Assembly (NCBI GenBank): GCA_036494005.1
Contig: DASXOV010000194.1
Span: forward strand, 1-55,421
Direction of reading: 5' to 3'
From: GCA-003244245 sp036494005
Lineage (GTDB): Bacteria > Actinomycetota > Actinomycetes > Mycobacteriales > Pseudonocardiaceae
Length of the DNA stretch: 55,421 nt
Both the position numbers and the translations under genes were made by a program. Shown piece after piece: positions 42,436 through 49,700 of this stretch (within the stretch, counting starts at the first letter, position 1; the number at the start of each line of letters is the position of its first letter). The notes under the pieces were generated by a model that searched no databases, had not been told where the DNA came from, and saw nothing but the letters and a program-made list of their open reading frames with translations.

Positions 42436-42756
42436 GTGCCGCGCCGAAACACGCCGCGCCGGGCTCGCCGCGCCACCCCGGCGGCGGCGAACGACGTATC
42501 GGGATGGGCGAACCGGGAGAGCGCCCCGGACGGGGAGTGGATGGTCCGAACGGTGCCGGGGGCGCAGAGCACCAAGAGTTACCGCTGCCCCGGGTGCGAC
42601 CAGGAGATCCGGCCGGGTACCGCTCATGTGGTGGCGTGGCCTGTGGGGGAGAGGGCGGGGGCGGGGGAGCAGGGGTCGGTGGCCGAACGCAGGCACTGGC
42701 ACACGCCGTGCTGGGAGGCGAGGGCGCGCCGGGCACCCACCCGCAGGCGCTGGTGA
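42436..42756 (+). CDS. conserved actinobacterial small protein with C-x2-C motif
   Basis: A 106-residue protein with a basic N-terminus (MPRRNTPRRARRATP), a core GEWMVRTVPGAQSTKSYRCPGCDQE and a second metal-ligand-like region HVVAWPVGE ... RRHWHTPCWEARARR. The CPGC and HWHxxCW elements could form one zinc site (inference). The family is widespread in actinobacteria and sometimes annotated as ATP/GTP-binding, for which I see no motif. It is divergent from the FmdB-type gene. Confidence 0.75.
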   Translation: MPRRNTPRRARRATPAAANDVSGWANRESAPDGEWMVRTVPGAQSTKSYRCPGCDQEIRPGTAHVVAWPVGERAGAGEQGSVAERRHWHTPCWEARARRAPTRRRW

Positions 42757-42766
42757 GTCCGGTGGT

Positions 42767-43657
42767 TCAGCGCAGTGGCCGGGTGGGCGGGACGGCGATC
42801 AGGGTGGTTTTTTCCTCGTCCGTGGGAGCGAGGTGCACGAACGCGTCGTCGAGGGTCGAATGCACCGTTTGTAGCTGTTCGGCCACCTGGTGGCGCACCG
42901 TGCGCAGCTGATCGACCTGCTGGGTGGCCTGGCTCACCATGGTGGTCGCCCGCTGGTCGGCCTCGCTGACGACGCGGCGGGCCACCTCGGTGGCTTCGGT
43001 GACGCGGCGCTCCGCCTCGGCTGTGCTGGTCTCCTCCCGATCAGCCAGTTCACGCATGGTCTCGCTGCGCCGGGCCGACATCGTGATCTCGAAGTCCTCC
43101 TCGACCTGCTTGCGTTTCGCCGCCGATTCGGCGTCCAGCTCAGCGGCCTGCGCCCTGGTCTGAGCCAGGATCTGCTCGGCGCGCGTGCGGGCCCGCCCGA
43201 GCACCTCCTCGTGCTCGCTCTCCATCTCCGATCGCCGTCGCTGCGCCTCGCTGGTCATCTCCTCGTAGCGGGTCCGCAGGTTCGCGATCTCGGTCTCGAC
43301 CTCGGCCATCCGCCTGGCCGCCGCCGCCTCGGCGCGGGCCCGGAGCTCGGCGGCCTCATCCTGGGCCACCCGCAGCATGCGCTTCACCCGTTCGCTCATG
43401 CCCTCGACGGTGTCGGGCGGCGCGGAGAGTCGTTGCAGCTCGGCGCGCGCCTCGTCGAGCTCTTGGCGGGTGGCCTCCAACTGCCAGGACAGCTCACTGG
43501 CCTGCGCGGCTCCGGCCTGACTGTCCGCCAGCACGATGCGCAGGTCGGCTTGCAGCTCTTCGAGCCGGTCCTCGACCTGGGCGCGGTCGTAACCGCGTCG
43601 GACTATGTCGAAGGCCGGCCGCAGCGGAATCAGGTCTTGGTCGTCGACATGGCCCAT
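42767..43657 (-). CDS. DivIVA-domain coiled-coil protein
   Basis: A 296-residue protein. Residues about 8-40 (LIPLRPAFDIVRRGYDRAQVEDRL) match the DivIVA/Wag31 N-terminal crossover region that binds curved membrane. The rest to about 280 is an uninterrupted Glu/Ala/Arg coiled coil. Such proteins act at poles or septa as scaffolds; this one is a second, non-Wag31-like member and its role is not established. A minus-strand -10 box TAACGT lies six bases before the ATG. Confidence 0.85.
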   Translation of the reverse strand: MGHVDDQDLIPLRPAFDIVRRGYDRAQVEDRLEELQADLRIVLADSQAGAAQASELSWQLEATRQELDEARAELQRLSAPPDTVEGMSERVKRMLRVAQDEAAELRARAEAAAARRMAEVETEIANLRTRYEEMTSEAQRRRSEMESEHEEVLGRARTRAEQILAQTRAQAAELDAESAAKRKQVEEDFEITMSARRSETMRELADREETSTAEAERRVTEATEVARRVVSEADQRATTMVSQATQQVDQLRTVRHQVAEQLQTVHSTLDDAFVHLAPTDEEKTTLIAVPPTRPLR

Positions 43658-43663
43658 GACTCC

Positions 43664-43669
43664 ACGTTA
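43664..43669 (-). promoter_or_regulatory. -10 element of the DivIVA-like gene
   Basis: TAACGT on the minus strand, six bases (GGAGTC) before the ATG at 43657. The GGAG next to the start could also serve as a weak ribosome-binding site. Confidence 0.4.
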
Positions 43670-43687
43670 CCTACCTCGGCCGATGGG

Positions 43688-45019
43688 TTACACACCACGG
43701 AACCGATTGATGTCGGCCAGATGCGCCTCGCGCAGCGCGGGATTGCGCACGCCCAGACCCGCCTCGGGCGCCAGGCACAGCACCCCGACCTTGCCCTGGT
43801 GCGCATTGCGGTGCACGTCGAGCGCTGCTTGCCCGGTCTGCTCCAAGGGGTAGACCCGGGACAGTGTCGGGTGCACCTTCGCCCTGGCGATCAGCCGGTT
43901 GGCCTCCCACGCTTCGCGGTAGTTGGCGAAGTGCGAGCCCACGATCCGCTTCAGGTTCATCCACAGGTAGCGGTTGTCGTACACGTGGTTGAAGCCCGAG
44001 GTGGAGGCGCAGGTGACGATGGTGCCGCCTTTCCTGGCGACGTAGACGCTGGCTCCGAAGGTTTCCCGGCCGGGGTGTTCGAACACGATGTCCGGATCGT
44101 CCCCACCGGTGAGCTCCCGGATCGCCGCCCCGAAGCGTTTCCACTCCTTGGGATCCTGGGTGTGCTCATCACGCCAGAACCGGAAGCCCTCCGCCGCGCG
44201 GTCGATGACCAGGCCGGCGCCCATCCGGTGGCAGAGCTGCGCCTTCTGCGGGCTGGAGACCACGCAGACCGGCGTCGCTCCGCCGTTCAGCGCCATCTGC
44301 GTGGCATAGGAACCCAGCCCACCCGAGGCGCCCCAGATCAGCACGGTGTCGCCCTGCTTCATGTCCGCGCCGTTGCGGGAGACCAGCTGCCGGTAGGCGG
44401 TGGAGTTGACCAGACCGGGGCTGGCCGCCTCCTCCCAGGTGAGGTGGGCGGGTTTGGGCATCAGCTGGTTGGACTTCACCAGTGCGATCTGCGCCAGGCC
44501 GCCGAAGTTCGTCTCGAATCCCCAGATGCGCTGCTCGGGGTCGAGCATCGTGTCGTTGTGCCCGTCGGGATGTTCCAGCTCGACGGACAGGCAGTGCGCC
44601 ACCACCGCGTCGCCCGCGTGCCAGACGTTCACCCCGGCTCCGGTCCGCAGCACCACACCGGCCAGGTCCGAGCCCACGATGTGGTACGGCAGATCGTGGC
44701 GGGAGGCCAGCGCAGATGTGCGGCCGTAGCGCCGCAGAAACCCGAAGGTGGACATCGGCTCGAAGATCGAGGTCCACACGGTGTTGTAGTTGATGGCGCT
44801 GGCCATCACGGCCACCAGGGCCTCACCCGGACCCAGCTCGGGCACCGGTACCTCGTCGAGGTGCAGCGATCGGCGCGGGTCCTTGTCCCGGCTGGGCATC
44901 CCGTCGAACATCTCGGTTTCGTCGGCGTGCACCGTGATCGCCTGGTAGCTCTCCGGCAGCGGCAGTGAGCCGACAGCGGCCAGGTCGTCGGCGAGGATGG
45001 CATTGAGGATCTTCTGCAC
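43688..45019 (-). CDS. ccr: crotonyl-CoA carboxylase/reductase
   Basis: A 443-residue medium-chain dehydrogenase that reductively carboxylates crotonyl-CoA with NADPH and CO2 to (2S)-ethylmalonyl-CoA, or reduces it to butyryl-CoA. Blocks: SAINYNTVWTSIFEPMSTF, IVGSDLAGVVLRTG, the NADPH motif IWGASGGLGSYATQMAL (near residue 240), FEHPGRETFGASVYVARKGG and GSHFANYREAWEANRLI. The HPGRETFGAS and FANY elements are characteristic of Ccr. The GTG at 45019 (MQKILNAILADDL) is preferred over an upstream start at 45052. It supplies the substrate of the mutase at 28.5 kb. Confidence 0.95.
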   Translation of the reverse strand: MQKILNAILADDLAAVGSLPLPESYQAITVHADETEMFDGMPSRDKDPRRSLHLDEVPVPELGPGEALVAVMASAINYNTVWTSIFEPMSTFGFLRRYGRTSALASRHDLPYHIVGSDLAGVVLRTGAGVNVWHAGDAVVAHCLSVELEHPDGHNDTMLDPEQRIWGFETNFGGLAQIALVKSNQLMPKPAHLTWEEAASPGLVNSTAYRQLVSRNGADMKQGDTVLIWGASGGLGSYATQMALNGGATPVCVVSSPQKAQLCHRMGAGLVIDRAAEGFRFWRDEHTQDPKEWKRFGAAIRELTGGDDPDIVFEHPGRETFGASVYVARKGGTIVTCASTSGFNHVYDNRYLWMNLKRIVGSHFANYREAWEANRLIARAKVHPTLSRVYPLEQTGQAALDVHRNAHQGKVGVLCLAPEAGLGVRNPALREAHLADINRFRGV

Positions 45020-45205
45020 GATCGTCCCTTCCCTCGGCTTCCCTGGTCCCACTCGGCAGCCGGCCGGTTCAGGTTACCGACGAGTAATGATCCCCCGCAG
45101 CCCCGATGTGAGTGAGGGCACCACTAGTAGCCGTCAAGGTCTTGACCGGGCGGCCAACCAAGCGCACGCTTCGGATAAGGGGGCGTCAAGATGAGGTGAT
45201 CCCAG

Positions 45206-45565
45206 ATGGACAAGCAGTGGATGCGCTGGCAGGACTGGGGTGCGGTGGTCCTGGGTGTCATCGCCGGGCTCTCGATGCTGTGGGTGCACACGTCGACGGC
45301 CGCGATGTGGAGTCTGTTCGTGTTCGGGGTACTCCTGCTCGCCAGCGGGCTGTGGTCGCTGGCGATGCCGGGTTCGGTGGCCAGTGAATACGTGCACATC
45401 GCGCTGGGTGTGTTGTTCTTCATCAGCCCATGGGCGCTGAACTACGCCGACCTGCAAGGGGCGGCGTGGACGTCGTGGGTGATCGGTGTGCTGGCTATGG
45501 CGATCGGCGCGGCCGCCGTCCCGGTGGCGACCACCGCGCACCACGGCATGGCGGGTCAGCACTGA
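45206..45565 (+). CDS. SPW-repeat membrane protein
   Basis: A 119-residue protein with four membrane helices in two related halves. The SPW family marker appears as FFISPWALNY in the first half; the second half has WTSWVIGVLAMAIG. The N-terminus is MDKQWMRWQDWGAVVLG. The family has unknown function and is common in actinobacteria and proteobacteria. GAGGTGAT precedes the ATG. It is divergent from ccr. Confidence 0.85.
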   Translation: MDKQWMRWQDWGAVVLGVIAGLSMLWVHTSTAAMWSLFVFGVLLLASGLWSLAMPGSVASEYVHIALGVLFFISPWALNYADLQGAAWTSWVIGVLAMAIGAAAVPVATTAHHGMAGQH

Positions 45566-45597
45566 GCGGCGACGCCGGGAGCAGGCGCCCGGCCACA

Positions 45598-46245
45598 GTG
45601 GGCGAGGAGCCGGCGTCGCGCTCCCCGCCCGCTGCCCGGGCTGGGGGTCCGGCCTGCGCCCAGGACGCCTCGGCCCGGGAACGGATCCTCACCGCTGCTC
45701 AGGACCTGTTCGCGCAGCGGGGTTTCGATGCCACCCCGACCTCGCGGATAGCTGAGCGGGCCGAGGTGCCCAAGGGGCTGGTGCACTACTACTTCCGGCG
45801 CAAGCTGGACCTGCTGGTGGCGCTGGTAGAGCGGCTGCCGAGGGAACACATCGACCGCAGCCAGGTGGTCGTTCCCGGCGACGTCGCGGGCAGCCTGCGC
45901 CGTCTGGTGAGCGCGCTGGACGCATGGCTGGGCGCGTCATCCTTGCTGTCGCATCTGCTCTGGCGGGAGGCGGACACCCACGATGCGGTCCGCGACGCGC
46001 TGAGCTCACGGTTCCGCTGGATGGTAGGGGAGATCCGTGCGGTGATGCTGGCCGCGCTTCCGGAGTCGCGGCGCGGGGCGGACGTCCACAGCGCCGCGGA
46101 GTTACTGGCTCTCGCGGTCAGCTACCGGCATTCGACCGCCCGGCACGCCGGAGCGGGTCCCGAACTGGAGCGGTTGGTCGCCATGCACCGCGAACTGGAC
46201 TTCATCGCTGATGCCCTGGTGCTCGGCGCACGCGCGACTGGTTGA
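45598..46245 (+). CDS. TetR-family transcriptional regulator
   Basis: A protein of about 215 residues. The DNA-binding domain is at residues about 27-75: RERILTAAQDLFAQRGFDAT, then TSRIAERAEVPKGLVHYYFRRKLDLL. The C-terminal ligand domain (80-215) is not assignable to a known effector. The start is unsure: the frame is open upstream to 45430, and the GTG at 45598 lacks a good ribosome-binding site. It may regulate the SPW gene, ccr or itself. Confidence 0.85.
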   Translation: MGEEPASRSPPAARAGGPACAQDASARERILTAAQDLFAQRGFDATPTSRIAERAEVPKGLVHYYFRRKLDLLVALVERLPREHIDRSQVVVPGDVAGSLRRLVSALDAWLGASSLLSHLLWREADTHDAVRDALSSRFRWMVGEIRAVMLAALPESRRGADVHSAAELLALAVSYRHSTARHAGAGPELERLVAMHRELDFIADALVLGARATG

Positions 46246-46250
46246 GGGTG

Positions 46251-46256
46251 TATAAC
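46251..46256 (+). promoter_or_regulatory. -10 element of the vapBC operon
   Basis: TATAAC lies seven bases before the ATG at 46264. No ribosome-binding site is present, so the mRNA is probably leaderless. The surrounding GTGTATAACGTGGTGTAT has partial symmetry that could bind the RHH antitoxin. Confidence 0.45.
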
Positions 46257-46263
46257 GTGGTGT

Positions 46264-46518
46264 ATGCATCGGACCAACATCTACCTCACCGATGAGCAGC
46301 GGAGCGCTCTTGCCGCGCGCGCCGCGTCGGAGGGAACCTCGGCTGCGGAATTGATCCGCAGGCTCATCGACCAGGCGCTGTTCGGAGCGAACGACGATCT
46401 TGCCGACGATCTCAGCGCGATCGACGTGTCCTTCGGGGCCCTGCGCGAGGTGGAGATCGACATCGACCGCGCCGACGGTCAGCGCGGGGCGCACCTTGAC
46501 CGGATCAGCCGGCTGTGA
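46264..46518 (+). CDS. vapB: ribbon-helix-helix antitoxin (VapB-type)
   Basis: An 84-residue protein. The N-terminal ribbon-helix-helix reads RTNIYLTDEQRSALAARAA and SAAELIRRLIDQAL, which binds operator DNA as a dimer. The acidic C-terminus (DDLADDLSAIDVS and EVEIDIDRADG) would cover the toxin. Its stop overlaps the toxin start (GTGA), and it is directly followed by a PIN-domain gene. Confidence 0.9.
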   Translation: MHRTNIYLTDEQRSALAARAASEGTSAAELIRRLIDQALFGANDDLADDLSAIDVSFGALREVEIDIDRADGQRGAHLDRISRL

Positions 46519-46898
46519 TCCTCGTCGACACCGACGTCCTCATCGCGAATCTGCGTGGGGTCGACGCCGCGCGGGACTGGCTGCGGGACACCCGCGCCCG
46601 GACCGGGCGGCTCGCCGTCAGCGTCGTCACGAACGCCGAGATCATCGGCGGTATGCGCTCTCCTGAGCGACGAGAGGTCACCCGGCTGCTCAACTCGCTG
46701 CGGCCGCTGCCGGTGACCGACATGATCGCGCACCGCGCCGGAGAACTTCGCCGGCACTACCGCCTGTCCCATGCCGCGATCGGCGTCGTCGATTACCTGA
46801 TCGCCGCCACCGCGCAGGTGCACGGCCTCGAACTGGCCACGCTAAATACCAAGCACTTCCCGATGTTCGACGACCTGGAACCACCTTTCCAGCTCTGA
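46515..46898 (+). CDS. vapC: PIN-domain ribonuclease toxin (VapC)
   Basis: A 127-residue PIN-fold endoribonuclease. Catalytic acids are visible as Asp in MILVDTDVLIANL (residues 5 and 7), Glu in VVTNAEIIGGMR (near 43), Asp in IGVVDYLIAATAQ (near 92) and the region of TLNTKHFPMFDDL (Asp pair near 117). Targets of VapC toxins are usually tRNAs or rRNA; the target here is unknown. It looks intact and is coupled to the antitoxin. Confidence 0.92.
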   Translation: MILVDTDVLIANLRGVDAARDWLRDTRARTGRLAVSVVTNAEIIGGMRSPERREVTRLLNSLRPLPVTDMIAHRAGELRRHYRLSHAAIGVVDYLIAATAQVHGLELATLNTKHFPMFDDLEPPFQL

Positions 46899-47078
46899 GC
46901 CGGTCTTCCGCTGCTGCGCCGCGGGATGGCGCTGGTGAGCGCCACCTCGTCGAGGGCTCGTTGTTCCGGTGAACCATTCGGAGACACCCTGCCGCCCGGC
47001 GAGGCGATCTCTTCCGTCTAAAAATAACGGGAGCCCGAAGGCCTTGCCCGATGGAGGACGATTAGCCATATCTCCGGC

Positions 47079-48446
47079 CTATGGGTGGGTACCCTCCGCC
47101 GCGAATTCCGCGAAGCGGTGCGAGACGAAGCCACCGTCAACCTTGTCCCAGATGTCATTGCCGTCGACGGGGTCGCCGTGCACCTGCGTCCGGACCTCGA
47201 CCGGTGTGCCCCGCTCGCCGAGCAGGCCCACGGTAGGTGCCTGGAGCGAGGGAGCGGTGCGGATGCGCAGCAACGAACCCGTAGTCCGCGCCGATCCTGA
47301 CCTCGGGAACCCAGGAGTGGGCGGCGCGGGTCCCGGCTGGGGGCCAGGGCCTGGCTTCGGCTCCGGCGGCGGGCCGACGAGCGGCCGGACGTCCGCGAAG
47401 CTCTTGTCCCGTAGGTCCAGGTCGTAGTCGAAGGTGATGGGCACGTCCTTGGTCAGCCCCATGGCCTCCAGCTTGCTCATGGGGATAGTGAATGTCTGCT
47501 GCAGCGTCGTGCCGAGATTTCCGGGACAGAGGTCCACCGTGTCGATAGCATGGACGTGGGGCACCCAACGGATGTGACCGGTCATGGCACCTGTGTCCAG
47601 ATCGATGCTGGTTACCTGGATAACGACATCGCCGCTTATCACGCGGTCGTCCTTGCCGAAAACATCGCTGTCACCGATGTCCCCAGCGAGATTCGCCGCG
47701 GCGTTGCTGACGGTGTTGTAGACGATCGGCGGGTGTAGGTGACGCTTCTGCCGTGCGCCCTCGCCGATGGCCGTCGCCAGCGGCATGCGCAGCTCGGCGA
47801 TCGGCCCGCCCGGCGGACCGGATGCCACGCCGCGCAACAGCAGCGGCAGGTTGAGGGCGATGTCGTTGGTCAGCAGGTCGGCGCCGATGTTTTGCATGCG
47901 CGCCGCGAGATCGTCGGTCTTCGCTGCGTCGATGATGCAGCCGGAGGAGAAGGCGAAACGTTGGGATGTACCGGCGAAGTAGGCGTCCCACACCGTCTTC
48001 ACGTCGCCGCAGCCGGTGACCCGCGACGTCAGCTGAGGAACTATGAACCGCAGGGCGTTCCACTTCCGCTGCCCTTCCGCCGGGTCGGCGAAGGGCGTGC
48101 ACGGCCCGTCGGATGCGGCCACCGGGACCGCGGAGCCGTCCGATGCGGGCTCCGGCGCGGTCTGGACAATTGATCGGTCCCCGTGCTCCTGCTTGCCGCA
48201 GACCGCAGTCCCGCAGCCTCCGGTGCAGCGCTGGACCGCCACGTCCGTGGGGCCATTGGCGGGCACCGCCCGGCCGAGCACGGCGGTGCGCGCCGAGGTC
48301 GCCGACGACTTCGCCAGCAAGTCGGCGACGGCTGCGTTACCGGCCGTCGACTGCAAGTGAAGGATCTGCTGCAGATACGACGGCAGCCGGTCACAGCCCG
48401 TGCGCACCGGAAGCGGCCGATCCACTTTCGAGGAGTGCATCCGCAT
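47079..48446 (-). CDS. eCIS-type leader protein with SH3 domain (orphan)
   Basis: A 455-residue protein of three parts. Residues 1-110 are disordered and carry LHLQSTAGNAAVADLL and VQRCTGGCGTAVCGK, like the LQR-x-AGNAAV and Cys-rich stretches at the start of DUF4157-class proteins associated with extracellular contractile injection systems. Residues about 112-360 form an uncharacterised domain with paired cysteines (DGPCTPF, TGCGDVKTVWDAYF, SSGCIID, VDLCPGNLG). A proline-rich linker (PPPEPKPGPGPQPGP) leads to a bacterial SH3 domain (390-455). No signal peptide or HExxH site is seen. No injection-system structural genes lie in the window. Function unknown; cargo or cell-wall-directed effector is inferred. 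Confidence 0.65.
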   Translation of the reverse strand: MRMHSSKVDRPLPVRTGCDRLPSYLQQILHLQSTAGNAAVADLLAKSSATSARTAVLGRAVPANGPTDVAVQRCTGGCGTAVCGKQEHGDRSIVQTAPEPASDGSAVPVAASDGPCTPFADPAEGQRKWNALRFIVPQLTSRVTGCGDVKTVWDAYFAGTSQRFAFSSGCIIDAAKTDDLAARMQNIGADLLTNDIALNLPLLLRGVASGPPGGPIAELRMPLATAIGEGARQKRHLHPPIVYNTVSNAAANLAGDIGDSDVFGKDDRVISGDVVIQVTSIDLDTGAMTGHIRWVPHVHAIDTVDLCPGNLGTTLQQTFTIPMSKLEAMGLTKDVPITFDYDLDLRDKSFADVRPLVGPPPEPKPGPGPQPGPAPPTPGFPRSGSARTTGSLLRIRTAPSLQAPTVGLLGERGTPVEVRTQVHGDPVDGNDIWDKVDGGFVSHRFAEFAAEGTHP

Positions 48447-48644
48447 CCCATCAATGGTCCGGTATCTCGACGCTACAGCGAAGATCCTGTCGCCTGGTCT
48501 ACCCGTTCAACCCAGACGAGGTACCCGTTCGGGCAGCGCGGCCGCAGGAACGGGAGGGCACCGCGCGCGGACCGAGGGTGAGCTGACGAGGATTCGGGCC
48601 TGCAGTTGTGCTTCCCGGCCCGCGGACGTGTCCAACGAGGGTGT

Positions 48645-48822
48645 CCCCGTGTACGCGCGCACCGCGCTGATGTCGTCGGCGCAAGTCTCCCGTAGCTCCG
48701 CCGCCTACGGTGAAACACCCTACGGCTATCTGATGACTCGCCGCATCGAGCGGGCCGAGGCGCTGCTGCGCCGGGGCGACCTGACGGTGACCGAGGAAGT
48801 CCCGGCGGCGTCGCCTGCGTAG
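48645..48822 (+). pseudogene. AraC-family HTH fragment
   Basis: The frame reads ARTALMSSAQVSRSSAAYG, then ETPYGYLMTRRIERAEALLR and RGDLTVTE, the middle of an AraC DNA-binding domain. It then leaves the family consensus (the second helix-turn-helix, expected VCFAVGF, is missing). The ligand-binding half is also missing. It is a fragment truncated at both ends. Confidence 0.65.
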
Positions 48823-48833
48823 CGTGCCAGGCC

Positions 48834-48960
48834 ATGGATCTCACGCTCTCGCACTGCTTTATCAACGTCCACGACCAGGACGAAGCCCTGGCCGTCTACC
48901 ACGAAGTCCTCGGCCTGGAGGTGTGCATCGATTCGCGTTGGAGGGTTCCGCTGGCTGACG
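48834..48960 (+). pseudogene. VOC/glyoxalase-family N-terminal fragment
   Basis: The frame starts MDLTLSHCFINVHDQDEALA, then VYHEVLGLEV, the first beta-alpha-beta unit of a vicinal-oxygen-chelate protein. After about 40 codons the match ends (VCIDSRWRVPLADG) and continues into unrelated sequence. AraC-VOC gene pairs are common in actinobacteria, so both fragments probably come from one such pair. Confidence 0.6.
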
Positions 48961-49039
48961 GTCAGCCGCGTTCGAGAAGGTCCGCGCCGCGGGCAACATG
49001 GGGCGCCTCTCGGGACGCCTCAAGAGCTGACTCTGCCAA

Positions 49040-49291
49040 ACGACCACCGGAGTATCCGTCACCTACCTTGGATGACCAGGCAGGCCGCTTCGACCACAGC
49101 GCTGCGCTCCTCGTTGCTGACCTGTCCGAATTGCTCGCCCACCATTCCCAGGGGACCAGACGATCCGATCTGCGAGCACAACGCCGTAGTCGGTGAGAAT
49201 GCCGTGCTGGGTCGGACGAAACGATGACTCGAAGCTCACGTTCGCCGGTGATGGGTGATGGAGCGGAGAGGCAGACCTCTCCCTGCTTCAC
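49040..49291 (-). pseudogene. broken MazF/PemK-type toxin
   Basis: The minus-strand frame opens at a GTG overlapping the antitoxin stop (GTGA) and reads MKQGEVCLSAPSPITGERELRVIVSSD, here in two parts: MKQGEVCLSAPSPITG and ERELRVIVSSD. The expected continuation (PTQHGILTDYGVVLADRIVW) lies in another frame, so a frameshift near 49215 breaks the protein. Length and start match MazF-like mRNA interferases. The antitoxin gene before it is intact. Confidence 0.6.
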
Positions 49292-49557
49292 GCAACACCA
49301 CCCTCGGTCCTGCGGTGAGCCGTCTTCCACTCACCGATGGACTGCTGGCGGGCATCGACCCTGGCGCGGAGGTGGTTCGGATCGGCAATTCCTGCCTCGC
49401 GGAGCATGTCGTTATGGTCGTCGACGCCACGGCGGAACATCTCTCGGGCGAGCACACGGTCGACGAACGTGGACAGCGGCAGGTTCTCGGCCTTGGCGGC
49501 TGCCGCGATAGCGGCATGGGTCTCGTCGGACAGCGAGATCCCGAGTTTGACGGTCAT
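49288..49557 (-). CDS. ribbon-helix-helix antitoxin of a MazEF-like pair
   Basis: An 89-residue protein starting MTVKLGISLSDETHAAIAAA and continuing PLSTFVDRVLAREMF, a ribbon-helix-helix DNA-binding unit. The C-terminal part (DDHNDMLREAGIADPNHL) would bind the toxin. The start is set by a GTCAT...ATGAC operator-like repeat and a -10 box directly before the ATG. It is coupled by GTGA to the now broken toxin. Confidence 0.8.
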   Translation of the reverse strand: MTVKLGISLSDETHAAIAAAAKAENLPLSTFVDRVLAREMFRRGVDDHNDMLREAGIADPNHLRARVDARQQSIGEWKTAHRRTEGGVA

Positions 49558-49571
49558 GCCGTCAGTATGAC
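49553..49571 (-). promoter_or_regulatory. antitoxin operator/promoter over a leaderless start
   Basis: On the minus strand, GTCAT-N9-ATGAC spans 49571-49553; the right arm contains the start codon. The -10 box CATACT (49569-49564) lies six bases before the ATG. Binding of the antitoxin here would block both transcription and start-codon access. Confidence 0.45.
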
Positions 49572-49700
49572 TGGCGGTATTCCGCGCGTCCATTTCGGCG
49601 TGACGGCTGAGGAAAGGCCGAACTGCGGCATCATCGAAGTGCGCGGTGGGCTGAGCTATTACTGACGTGGCGCGGCCCAGGCTGCAGTACAACTGGTGGT

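Noticed and set aside
42890..44968. A 692-codon plus-strand open frame opposite the DivIVA-like gene and ccr
   Set aside because: It spans the antisense of two clear genes and their intergenic gap, with His/Arg/Val-rich text and no motif.
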